Below, in pieces: positions 54,640 to 63,588 of a DNA stretch of 64,000 nucleotides. Position numbers and translations under genes: made by a program. This DNA comes from Paulinella micropora (taxonomy: Eukaryota > Cercozoa > Imbricatea > Euglyphida). How positions within the stretch are numbered: position 1 is the first letter of the stretch; each line of letters begins with the position of its first letter. The stretch lies in assembly GCA_009731375.1 (NCBI GenBank), contig BJOX01000202.1, positions 134,439-198,438 on the forward strand. The letters are read 5' to 3'. The notes beneath the pieces are model-generated. The model made no database searches, was not told the origin of the DNA, and saw only the letters and a list, made by a program, of their open reading frames with translations.

Positions 54640-55108
54640 TCACTGCGGAAGCGAACGTAATATAGTCTCAATCTGAGCAGGCGTACGCCCACCGCCCCGT
54701 TGGAGGTACCTACGTGCAGCCCTGCACATAGCGAGGTTGAAATTGTCGCTGACAAAAAAGGCCATAGCTAAAGTATCTGGATGCAAGGCTCGATTTAGCA
54801 GTGCTGCGCGCCCTTGCTTAATGTACTGTCTTGCAGAAGCGTTTGACACCCAGCGACCCTCCAACATAACGTTCTCGATGCCATCTCCACGCAGGATACC
54901 CAAAGTGGCGCGACCATGTCGGAGGCTGTGGAAGACGTACGGAGCCCGCGTAATATCAGTGTCTCGGTTGAGACCCAAAGCTACAAGCGCCGAGGAGAAT
55001 GTATTCCTCAAGCAGCTAACTGAGAAAGGAAAGAGTGATTGTGCTGGTCCGCGCTGAGATCACGTAGATTACGCATGTTCAAGTCACGCAGTAACTTGCC
55101 ATCACGAC
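54640..55108 (-). pseudogene. tyrosine recombinase C-terminal fragment
   Basis: The minus strand gives GKLLRDLNMRNLRDLSADQ, then (with a one-base shift) LRNTFSSALVALGLNRD, the His-x-x-Arg box FHSLRHGRATLG, MLEGRWVSNASARQYI with the Trp position and the candidate nucleophile Tyr, and an end at TGA after RSLPQ. Together with 53442-54030 it contains all blocks of a tyrosine recombinase, but on opposite strands. Confidence 0.75.
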
Positions 55109-55348
55109 CTATGCAGCAGCACCATCATCCTGTCCACCATCACCTTGGTTGGGGCCCAAATTTTCCAGACGCGCAAGCAACTCGTCAGCCTGTTGGTCCT
55201 GGTCAGGTTGCTCTTCTCGGTCACCGTCCTCTTCCTCTTCCTCGAGGTCATCCTCGCTCGAACGAGCTGCCTTCTTTTTCTTCTTCTGATTTAGGCGGTG
55301 ACTCTTGCGTTGCGCAGACTTAGCTTCAGACGAGTTGGACGAGGCCAT
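55109..55348 (-). CDS. short charged ORF of the deleted element
   Basis: Starts MASSNSSEAKSAQRKSHRL, then Lys-rich and Glu/Asp-rich segments (DDLEEEEEDGDREE) and QADELLARLENLG, ending DGAAA. Low-complexity and charged; probably the N-terminus of the element's first ORF, cut short by the internal deletion. Confidence 0.45.
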   Translation of the reverse strand: MASSNSSEAKSAQRKSHRLNQKKKKKAARSSEDDLEEEEEDGDREEQPDQDQQADELLARLENLGPNQGDGGQDDGAAA

Positions 55349-55586
55349 AATAAGAAAAAAAAAGAAAAAAATTTCAAGCGGGTGTACTTCCACCTGTGAG
55401 GAGACAGACGCTTGAATGAGAGCTTTGCCCCCAGAGACACACACCGTTCGGCCCGCAGGGACAAAAAGGCAACGGATATTAATATTTACAATAATACTGT
55501 TAAAGTATAAAGACACATACAGGATGACCAACGACGACACTTAAAAAAAGACAAGTCGCAGATTTACAATTTCAAAAGGATGTATT

Positions 55587-55965
55587 ATGATAAAGAACAA
55601 TGAAAAGAGACCGATGGTAAAAGTTCAATGGAGAGAAGGATGTAAAACGATGTGTAAGAGTTTTACTATTGGAAAACGAAGAACCCAAGAACAAGCAATG
55701 GAAGAAGCAAAGAAATACCACGAGGAAAATGTAAAACCAAAGTATGATGAATGGAAAGTTAATTATGATAAGGAAACAAAAGAAATCAAAAAAGAAAAGA
55801 AAAGAAATTGGAAGAATAAAACATTCAAGTGTGAATGCGGAGTTGAATAAATAGGAGTAGCAAGCAAGACATATGAAATCAAACATACACACAGAAAAAT
55901 TTCTTCTAAACAAAACGAAGGGGTAATATATAAACATACACAGGGGAACAAACAAGAGACACACG
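55587..55965 (+). pseudogene. AP2-like / CxCG zinc-finger protein with in-frame TAA
   Basis: The first part (VKVQWREGCKTMCKSFTIGK, EQAMEEAKKYHEE) resembles the three-strand AP2-like DNA-binding fold found in algal viruses. It is followed by FKCECGVE, an in-frame TAA at 55848-55850 and VASKTYEIKHTHRKI. Reading across the stop, the Cys-x-Cys-Gly and His-x-x-His spacing forms a small zinc finger of a type common in large and Polinton-like viruses. A DNA-binding or regulatory role is inferred. Confidence 0.45.
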
Positions 55966-56100
55966 ATGACAGAAAACAAACGACGATACAAATGTGATTG
56001 CGGTTATTTCAGGAAAGAAAATACACTTGAAATAAAAAACACAACAGGTTTCTTGAAAACCAAGAAGGACAAAAGAAGAAACAAGAGGAATGGGAAAGAA
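55966..56100 (+). CDS. small CxCG zinc-finger-like ORF
   Basis: Starts MTENKRRYKCDCGYFRKEN and stays open for about 44 codons. The KCDCG motif matches the preceding ORF; the His part is not in the same frame. Probably a related, decayed copy. Confidence 0.35.
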
Positions 56101-56213
56101 TGATACAAAATATTAATAAAAAACGAGACGATGACTGGTGTAACTTCTGTCATTACCGCGAACATAACTGTCATTGCGGACTCATTTCAATATAATAATA
56201 AGAATAATATTTT

Positions 56214-56330
56214 TTAGCCCCGCCCGCCCCGCCAGCCCCGCCCGCCCCGCCCTAATTTTCCTCTAAACACAGGGCCCCCCCTTATATATAGACACGGGGG
56301 CACACGGCGACCACGGCGGGGGGAGAGAAT
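56214..56330. promoter_or_regulatory. GC-rich island inside the AT-rich element
   Basis: A run of CCCGCCCCGCC repeats followed by a CGGCGACCACGGCGGG stretch stands out sharply from the surrounding AT-rich viral DNA, just before the polymerase cluster. It might be a regulatory or replication-related site; function unknown. Confidence 0.3.
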
Positions 56331-56490
56331 TGAGATAATTAATTTTAATTTTTGAAAAAAATATTTGCCTATATATACACTGACCAACGATGGAGACACA
56401 CACTTACAACGGTAAGACGTATAGGTTGGACAAATTTAGGGAACATAAATTGGGTATGAAATCAAAAGGGTATTACTAAGGGGTCGTGAT

Positions 56491-56811
56491 ATGCTTTACA
56501 TAATACCGGAGGGTTATAAAAGACGGTATAGAGTGGATACAACAACGGCCCAGAATTACTTGAACCGAGTAAGAGGTGCTGTTTACTTTGAAGAAGAGAA
56601 AAAGGGTATCCCAGTGGCACCACCTTTACCGCCTATTTTGGAAGCGAAAGTGTTTGAAGCGAAAGTTAGAGAAAGAAAAGAAAAGGTAAAAGACCTGATG
56701 CGGTATGCGAACTACGAAATCAAACATGTTGATAGAAAGAAGCACATTCTGGGTGTTAATGAAAGTCAGTATTGGGTTAGGCTAACTGGCAACTTCACTT
56801 CTTCAGTATGA
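56491..56811 (+). CDS. small viral protein, unknown
   Basis: 106 codons: MLYIIPEGYKRRYRVDTTTA, VYFEEEKKGIPVAPPLPPIL, a Lys/Glu helix and ILGVNESQYWVRLTGNF. Its TGA stop overlaps the ATG of the polymerase ORF (ATGA), a compact arrangement usual in viral operon-like clusters. Another ATG with a short frame precedes it at 56391. Function unknown. Confidence 0.5.
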   Translation: MLYIIPEGYKRRYRVDTTTAQNYLNRVRGAVYFEEEKKGIPVAPPLPPILEAKVFEAKVRERKEKVKDLMRYANYEIKHVDRKKHILGVNESQYWVRLTGNFTSSV

Positions 56812-59800
56812 ATGATGTTTTGCAGTTTATTGAAATAATCCTGAACGACTTTATCAAAAGACAGAGACAAGGTAGTATGGTTAGTGTAAGTATCAAGTTT
56901 GTAGATCACTATGGAGCAGTATCTACAAAGTTGAAAGAGCTTAACGAGATTTCTGTTAGCGATGTTTTGGAAAGATTGTCAGCCTTATTCCAAAGCAACG
57001 AAAGCCTTTACACAGACGAAAAGGGAACTAATATGGATAAGTTTAGGTTCGTTTTGAAATCTGTTGAAATGCCGACTGGTGGAACGAGGCTTCAAATAAT
57101 TAATAAGGTGGATGTATATAAAAAGAGAGATGTAATTAAAATTAATAATACAGATAACATATGCTTAGCCAGAGCAATTGTTGTAGTAAAAAAAAAAGAA
57201 AAACACGAAAAATATCCGCAGGTTATGAAAGGTAGAAAGATACAGGAGGAGATGGCTATTAAGTTACACGAAGAAGCAAATGTCATATAGGATGTGTGCG
57301 GTATTCCTGAAATTAAAACCTTTGCTAACCACATTGAATACAATCTGGTTATTATTGAATTTCCTGCCACGATTGTTTATGATACAGACTTAAAGGACGA
57401 AAAAGGCGTGCGACTTACGAACCTTTACATACTTAAGACTGAGAACCACTACGATGCAATAACCAATATGAAGTCTATGGTAGGTAAAGAAAACTTCTGT
57501 GAGTTATGCTTAAGAGGATTTCAAAAGAGACATGCCTGCGAATCCACTTGTAATATCTGCGAAACCAAAGGCGGTAAGGGTATTAACGATAAAAGCAATT
57601 AGACTGATTGCTATTCGTGTAATAGAAAGTTTCCAAACACTGTATGTTTCAATAACCACAAGAAGACGAACTGCGATATCAAAGCGAAATGTCTTTCGTG
57701 CGGTCTTGATTACAGGAAGAAGGACGAACACAAATGCGGATATGCGAAATGCCGTAATTGTAAGGAACTGAAACCACTTGAGCACCAATGTAAAATCGTG
57801 AAGAAAGACATATTACCTTTTTCAGAGAAATACATATTCTTTGAATTTGAAGCGACACAGGACACAGGCGAGCACATTGTTAATCATGCGGAAAGTCAGT
57901 ATTACGATGCAAAGGAACCACCAGTTATCCATAAGAACATTGATGATTTCTGTAAGTGGGCTTTTGAACCTAAGCACAACGGCTTTACATTCATTGCTCA
58001 TAACAGTCGCGGTTATGATTGTCAGTTTATGCTTAAGTGGTTGGTGGATAACGGGCAGACACCATTCGTCATTTATCAGGGTGGTAAGATAATGATGATG
58101 ACTTTGAAGAAATACCGCTTCATTGATAGTTTGAGTTTTCTTACGATGCCTCTGTCTGACTTTCCTAAAACATTCGGATTGAAAGAACTTAAGAAAGGTT
58201 TCTTCCCTCACTTCTTTAATACTGATAAGAGCAAAAATTATGTTGGTGTTATGCCTCATAAGAAGCACTACGGTTACGACACTATGAAAGATAAAAAGAG
58301 AGCAGAGTTTTTGGAATGGTATGAAAGCCAAAAAAACAACACATTTGATATGCGGAAGGAAATCGCGGAATACTGTCATAGCGATGTTGACATTTTGAGA
58401 AGGGGATGTATGGATTTTAGAAAGCAGTTTCTAGAATTCGGTATTGACCCTTTTCAATATACAACTATATTGCGAGTTGTGTTATGGCTTTGTATCAGGA
58501 TAAGTTTATGCCAGAGAATTCAATTGCTGTGTTGAAGGCGGAAAAGCAAAACAGGATTACCTCTCGGGCTTGTGTTGAATGGATAGCTTACAGAAGCAGG
58601 TTAGACAAAACGGATATCAAACACGCATTCAATGGTGGTGAAAAGATGTTTAACTTAGGACAATCAAATGTGTATGTAGATGGTTGGGACNNNNNNNNNN
58701 AGGACAATCAAATGTGTATATAGATGGTTGGGACGAGAAGAACAAAACCGCTTACGAATTTCACGGATGTCTATGGCACGGATGTCCAAAGTGCTTTAAT
58801 GGTAATACAATCAATACTAAGAAGAATAAGACGATGGGCGAACTATACAAGGCAACAATGAGACGAGAAAAAGAACTCAAACAACAAGTCAGCAAACTAG
58901 TACCTATCTGGGAATGTGAGTGGAGATTAATGAAAACAAGTGAAAGCCTAGCGGAAGATACTAATGAACGAATTACGGAACAAGAAGGACTGAATCCGCG
59001 AGAAGCAATGTTTGGAGGTAGAACGGATGCTCTAACATTGTAATATTAGAAGTCTAGGCACAACGACGAATACGCGAAATAAATTGACATATGCTCTCTG
59101 TATCCTACCGTTATGATTTACGACCTTTATCCTAGCGGACACCACGAAATCATTAGACCTAACAATGATGATGAAAGAAAGGAGATGAAAAACAAAATCA
59201 TAAACAGAAAATATTTCGGAGTTGCTAAGGTTAAGATTGTACCGCCGAGAAAATTACTACACCCCGTTTTACCTAAGGCGGATAGAGGAAAACTAATGTA
59301 TTACCTGTGCGACAAGTGCGGAATGACTGAACAAAAGGATGAATGTAAGCACACCGATAACGAGCGAGCAATAACTGGCACTTGGGCAACTCCTAAAATC
59401 TACAAGGCCTTAGACGAAGGCTACAAGCTAATTAACGTTTATGAGGTATGGCATTGGAAGAAGCAGAGCAGTAGCCTGTTCAAAGATTACACGGAGAAAA
59501 GATTATGACCTTTATCGGAGGCGGGCCAAAGTGTTATGGATATGTATTGGATAACGGCAAAGCAAGTAAAGGCTTTAGTATGAATTATGAAAACAATAAA
59601 TCATTAAATTTACTAAATATGTTAAGTGTCATTAGTTGCGGACTTGGTATTAAAAACAGCGACCTTATTGAGAACGGCAAGAATGAATTGTTAGAGTTGC
59701 TTAAGTCTCAAAAAGAAAAATTAATGGCTAAACGAATTGAAAAATCTGGCAAAGTTGTTATAGTAGAAAACAGCAAGATAACAAGAGATAAACAACAGAA

Positions 59801-59909
59801 AAAAATAACGAGTGAATACTTAGAAAAAATATTCAGCTTTACTTACACTAAAAGAAATATTATAGGTATTGTAGATAATGCGATTGAAACAAGACCGTTC
59901 GGCTATTGA
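56808..59909 (+). pseudogene. protein-primed family B DNA polymerase (Polinton type), broken
   Basis: Recognisable in order: N-terminal block with NNTDNICLARAIVVVKKK; CGIPEIKTF, then ENHYDAITNMKSM and a Cys-pair zinc region (FCELCLRGFQKRHAC, CYSCNRKF); exonuclease domain with YIFFEFEATQ, IAHNSRGYDCQFML (Exo II type) and EIAEYCHSDVDILRRGC (Exo III type); EFHGCLWHGCPKCF; GGRTDA; polymerase motif A IDICSLYPTVM; and a late GPKCYGYVLDNG block. Breaks: in-frame TAG at 57288 and 57600, a shift near 58470, a gap at 58691-58700, stops at 59041, 59047 and 59080, and a junction near 59505 where motif B (K-x3-N-S-x-x-G) and motif C (DTDS) should be but are absent. The intact protein would copy the viral genome with a protein primer; this copy cannot. 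Confidence 0.85.
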
Positions 59910-59940
59910 ATGTAGGGCAAGCCATACAACCCAAAATTAG

Positions 59941-60624
59941 TTAGTTAGTTTTTGTGCCTTTCCCTTTGAAGCTTCTAATCGTATGAATTCCTTTTTTGGG
60001 TTTCACTAGCTTAGTGTTTACAGCCGTAGCCCCTAACAATGAAACGGGGTCAAATGCGGTTCGGTAGTTCGTGGTTAGCTTTGCAGTCTTCGCCCTCTTC
60101 CCTTTTGGGTTTAATCTTGTAGCATCTCTGTCAATTACTCCTTCAATTAGGTCCCTTGTGCTACTGCCTTTGTTGTATGTGGTCGCCCTCACCCCAGTCT
60201 GTCTGCTTAAATCTTTCGCTATTGTGCCACCTAGTGAATGACCCGTCAGCTCTACATTATCCTTACCATATTTCTTTGTGATTTCGTTAACCAACTTCTG
60301 CTCTTCTTTATATCTCGGAGTTCTTTTCAATACTCCCTTCACCAATGCGACATCGGTTAACAGGTCCCTCTTATCCGCACTTCCTCTAAATGCGACAATA
60401 GCTTTACCATCTTTTTCATACACCGTTGTTTTTTCTTTGCTTGCGACTGGCTTCCAACCGTCAGCACCCTTTCTCTCTGACGAAGACAAATAGAAATCCT
60501 CCGATAAACTAGCATTTCCGCCTTTTTGTCGTTTGTATTCTTTGCTCGCCTTTTTCAATGCCTCCTTGTAGCTTATGTTATGCTTAGCGGAGTAAGCCTT
60601 TACAAAGATTATCCATTCACTCAT
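59941..60624 (-). CDS. class 3 lipase-like protein
   Basis: 227 codons, intact. Residues 4-34 (WIIFVKAYSAKHNISYKEAL, KKASKEYK) form a short HMG/YABBY-like helix pair seen in many algal-virus proteins. The rest is an alpha/beta-hydrolase of lipase class 3: oxyanion strand IVAFRGSA (76-83), nucleophile elbow GHSLGG (128-133, Ser130), likely acid Asp192 in TAFDPVSLL and likely His214 in GIHTIRSF. It probably hydrolyses membrane or glycerol lipids during entry or release. It ends with TAA. The gene is on the strand opposite to the polymerase. It is one of the few genes of this element with no break. Confidence 0.75.
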   Translation of the reverse strand: MSEWIIFVKAYSAKHNISYKEALKKASKEYKRQKGGNASLSEDFYLSSSERKGADGWKPVASKEKTTVYEKDGKAIVAFRGSADKRDLLTDVALVKGVLKRTPRYKEEQKLVNEITKKYGKDNVELTGHSLGGTIAKDLSRQTGVRATTYNKGSSTRDLIEGVIDRDATRLNPKGKRAKTAKLTTNYRTAFDPVSLLGATAVNTKLVKPKKGIHTIRSFKGKGTKTN

Positions 60625-60685
60625 CCTATATTAATTATTTAATTTTTTTATTTTTTATACTCCCTACTATATACACCCCCCTACT

Positions 60686-60945
60686 ATGGCCACCCTTACG
60701 AGACTGTGCGAGAAGTTTGAACAACTCTCAATTGAAAACAAAAATAAATCATTTTCTCTTGCCGGTGTTTAAAATGTAATTAACGACGAAATAAAAGCGA
60801 TTGAAGAGAAGAGAAATTCGCAACCAAAAGACACATTTCACTTTGGTAAATACAAGGAAAAAAAAAATAGAAGATATCGCAAAGATTGATAAGCCATGCA
60901 GTGGTGTAGTAATAAAGATGAATTGAAAAAGTATTTACCGTAGGA
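60686..60945 (+). pseudogene. DUF3820-like small protein, broken
   Basis: Starts MATLTRLCEKFEQLSIENKN, meets an in-frame TAA after SLAGV, continues NVINDEIKAIEEKRNSQPKD and then FHFGKYKEKK. A frame change at a run of ten A residues leads to IEDIAKIDKP and, after another shift, MQWCSNKDELKKYLP. FGKYKGK...I.DI...YL.W is the signature of the DUF3820 (exonuclease-like) fold common in such viruses. Non-functional as sequenced. Confidence 0.5.
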
Positions 60946-60952
60946 GATAGAT

Positions 60953-61575
60953 TTATTGACGAAGGAGATAAATTTTACCTCTAGTATTGATTTCTTTTTT
61001 TATTATTCGCAATATTGCTTTCTGTTTGTGGAAATCACTAAACTTGGTAAAACGCGGTTCTTTCAAAACATTGTCCTCAACTTCTACTTCTCTATTAACT
61101 GCAAGGTATTGTTTAAGTATATCTTTGACTTGTATTATGTCAAAGTGGTGGTCTACGTGGATATCAACCCGCTCATATATATCGCCACTTATTTTGCATA
61201 TGTAACGGGGTTCCACGAATACATTAATAGCCATAAGGTCAGGATATTCTTGTATTTGCGGTCTTATCGTATTCCTGCTCGCATCTTTCAACACTCTGAC
61301 TATTTTTTTATTTCGCTAAGCCCTATGAGGTCAACACAGCAACTCCACGAAAACTGCTCACCATTTACACGAAAGTGTTTGCTTCCTGTCGTCAAATTGC
61401 CTTCAACATCAATGATACCATCTTTTATGCCTGGGTGATGGGTTATAAGGTCTCGGATGAAATTACTATCTTCTAGGTTCAATCTTTGTCCATCGTTATA
61501 TTTGCTTATTATTCTTCTTATGTGGGATTTGATAGATGCTTTCGTTAGAAACCTCCTACCTCCCACAACATACAA
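60953..61575 (-). pseudogene. DUF3223-like protein, frameshifted
   Basis: The first part (minus, from 61575) reads RRFLTKASIKSHIRRIISKY, NLEDSNFIRDLITHHPG and GSKHFRVNGEQFSWS, matching the DUF3223 pattern (also in plant DCL proteins), and stops with TAG at 61300. The second part, one frame away, reads DASRNTIRPQIQEYPDLMAI and YICKISGDIYERVDIHVDHH. The two parts probably formed one protein of about 200 residues. Function unknown; the family is frequent in Polinton-like and giant viruses. Confidence 0.55.
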
Positions 61576-61677
61576 CTTACGGCGATTAAACGTATTACTA
61601 TAGGTAGAAAAAAAATATTACGAAAATTAATTATCGCCTCGCGGGGGAACTATCAAAAAAAAATAATTACCTCTATT

Positions 61678-63136
61678 TTAGGTTCTAGTAATGGTGCCGT
61701 TCTTAACAGTTACTTCTTGCTGAGTGACGACAAATGTGTAATGATTGGATCGGATATTGGCAGTGGTAGCAATAAACTCCCATCGTTGCTCGGTGTCTAG
61801 ACTCAATCCGCTGATTTCATTTTGGTCCTTGCTCCACAGTGGGCAAGTATTGTCAAAGCTGTCGCACCAAAACCAGTTGTATTGATAAACATTACTATTC
61901 ATCAAATCAGAGCCTTCCAACTTCGGCTTAAGATACATATAGTCTTCCAGTTTTCCAGTTTGGCAACCAACATTGAATTCCTGAAGTCGTGTCCCGTCTA
62001 GTGTAATAAAAAGTTTGAACCTTAGAACCAAGCAGATTGCTATTGTCATAAGCAGTGTTCTTATTTTCGGTCGTGTGGAATCAGAGTGATAAATCTTCTT
62101 AATTCGCCGTCCGTGTCCTCGGTCAAATCTAAGGATAACATTTTGAGAAGTTGAAGCTGTGCCAATCGTGTTTTTATACGAGTAAGGATAATCAATATTG
62201 AAACTCATACCTTCAGGGCTCATAATCTTCTGTTGAATAGATGAATGACATCAGGATTGGTTTCAACAGCTAAGAAAATGTTTAGATTTTTAACAGTAAC
62301 ATTTCCTGGGGCAGCGGTAAGTGCAGTTCATCATTGTTATAATAAATCTTTGGAGACATTTGCCAAACAATTCGCAAAGTCAAAATTTCTGGAAACATAA
62401 TAGTTTTATCCAGAGCAAAAATAGTATTGTAAAGCATTCCAAGGTTAATTTTTACATTAATTGAAGGTGTTGCGGTGTTATCAGCACCTCCTTCAAAATA
62501 TTTGGCTTCGTTGTATGCTACATCAACTACTGATAATTGACCCGTTCCATCGGCAATACACAGATCATCGTGTCTGCGAACTGATACTGCTGGTTCTCTA
62601 AACATTGCTTTTACACTCGCCGCTACAGTATTACCAGCATCAGTCATTGCGGTCCTGAATGCTTCCATTACGCCAGGTATAGTTGAAATATCAATTTTGC
62701 TATCCGCATTACACTTTTGAAGCATACAGCCAGCACCATTTCCGTGTTCGTGATTTTCCAAAGCAAGGAAATCTTTAAGCGAGGTTTCGGGTTTCCAAAT
62801 CATCTTAGTGATATTTCCTACTTCGTTAATGCCGCACAGATAAACACCACCTCTCGTAATCAATTGTATCTGCCTAATTGGAACCAAACAATCCATATAT
62901 ACCTTATTATATCTATTACCAGCTCCACCCGCGGGAGGAGCATAATTAAAACTCAAAATAGAGCGAGCCAAGTTAAACGGACGGCTGATAAGGTCAAAGT
63001 TGCTTTCCTGTCCTCCTGCGGTAGTCACAGTGACATCAATAGAACCCTCAGGAGGGGTAAGCTTATTCAAACGATAAGAAGCACTGATGTAGTCAGTCCT
63101 GCTGAAATCTAGTTCGCCTCCGTGTTGTGTGTGCAT
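61678..63136 (-). pseudogene. major capsid protein (double jelly-roll type), frameshifted
   Basis: N-terminal part (63136-62330): FSRTDYISASYRLNKLTPPE, SRPFNLARSILSFNYAPPAG, YMDCLVPIRQIQLITRGGVY, LRIVWQMSPKIYYNNDELHL. After a shift it continues NVTVKNLNIFLAVETNPDVI. A second shift near 62224 leads to the C-terminal part (62223-61678): GMSFNIDYPYSYKNTIGTAS, QTGKLEDYMYLKPKLEGSDL and CPLWSKDQNEISGLSLDTEQ. Inside it about 40 residues near 62050 fit better in another frame. Total length about 500 residues, as usual for Polinton-like virus capsid proteins. It would build the icosahedral shell. The assignment rests on overall pattern, position between structural genes and length. Confidence 0.6.
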
Positions 63137-63212
63137 TTTGTTTTTTTCTTTTTTTTCGTTGTCATATATTATAATATGAGAAAAAAATAAATAATTCTAA
63201 AATTAAAATTAA

Positions 63213-63443
63213 TTATCTAGATTTGAGTAGATTAAAAAATGGTGTAAATAAATTAAAATAATTCGTTTCCCTGTAAATCAACAAAGTCATAACAATGCCG
63301 AGCCCGTTGAGGTTAATGGGTTGGTCGTTTTTGTCAGTCAAGTAAAACAGATACACATTGCTTGAACTCGTAGATAGCCGTTTGCCATACTCCGAACCGC
63401 TTCCGTCGTAGATAACAGAGCAAAACGGGATTTCATTAACCAC
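63213..63443 (-). CDS. small structural-type viral protein
   Basis: 76 codons: MVNEIPFCSVIYDGSGSEYG, then FYLTDKNDQPINLNGLGIVM and TLLIYRETNYFNLF. The LTDxxxxPxNLNG motif followed by a hydrophobic strand is common at the end of minor virion proteins of Polinton-like viruses. Co-oriented with the capsid gene. It may be the C-terminal remnant of a longer protein. Confidence 0.45.
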   Translation of the reverse strand: MVNEIPFCSVIYDGSGSEYGKRLSTSSSNVYLFYLTDKNDQPINLNGLGIVMTLLIYRETNYFNLFTPFFNLLKSR

Positions 63444-63588
63444 TAGCTGGAAGAATTGTTATTTGTTTGGATTTCTTGGGTAGGGGGAGCAGGCCCCTAC
63501 ACATGCTCAACGAGTTGAGCTTTTTGCTCGCAAAAACCCCGCAGGTTAAAAAATATATTTTAGAATATATAATATATTTGGAGGTGCG
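63444..63588. promoter_or_regulatory. divergent promoter region, capsid versus ATPase
   Basis: 145 bp between the divergent structural and ATPase genes, with a TATA-rich stretch (AATATATTTTAGAATATATA, about 63550-63580) just before the ATPase start. Confidence 0.45.

Larger units (their letters stand above)
54296..55440 (-). mobile_element. internally deleted DIRS-like element with inverted termini
   Basis: About 70 bp around GCTCTCATTCAAGCGTCTGT is found at 54350-54412 on the plus strand and inverted at 55366-55432; a partial extra copy lies at 54300-54335. Between them, on the minus strand, lie a short ORF (55109-55348), a recombinase C-terminal fragment (54640-55108) and a 171-bp palindrome (54450-54620). 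This fits a DIRS-like element that lost its RT region. Confidence 0.55.

Noticed and set aside
59505-59909. Separate small gene downstream of the polymerase
   Set aside because: GPKCYGYVLDNG is a late block of the same polymerase family, so it is the 3' remnant of the deleted polymerase gene.
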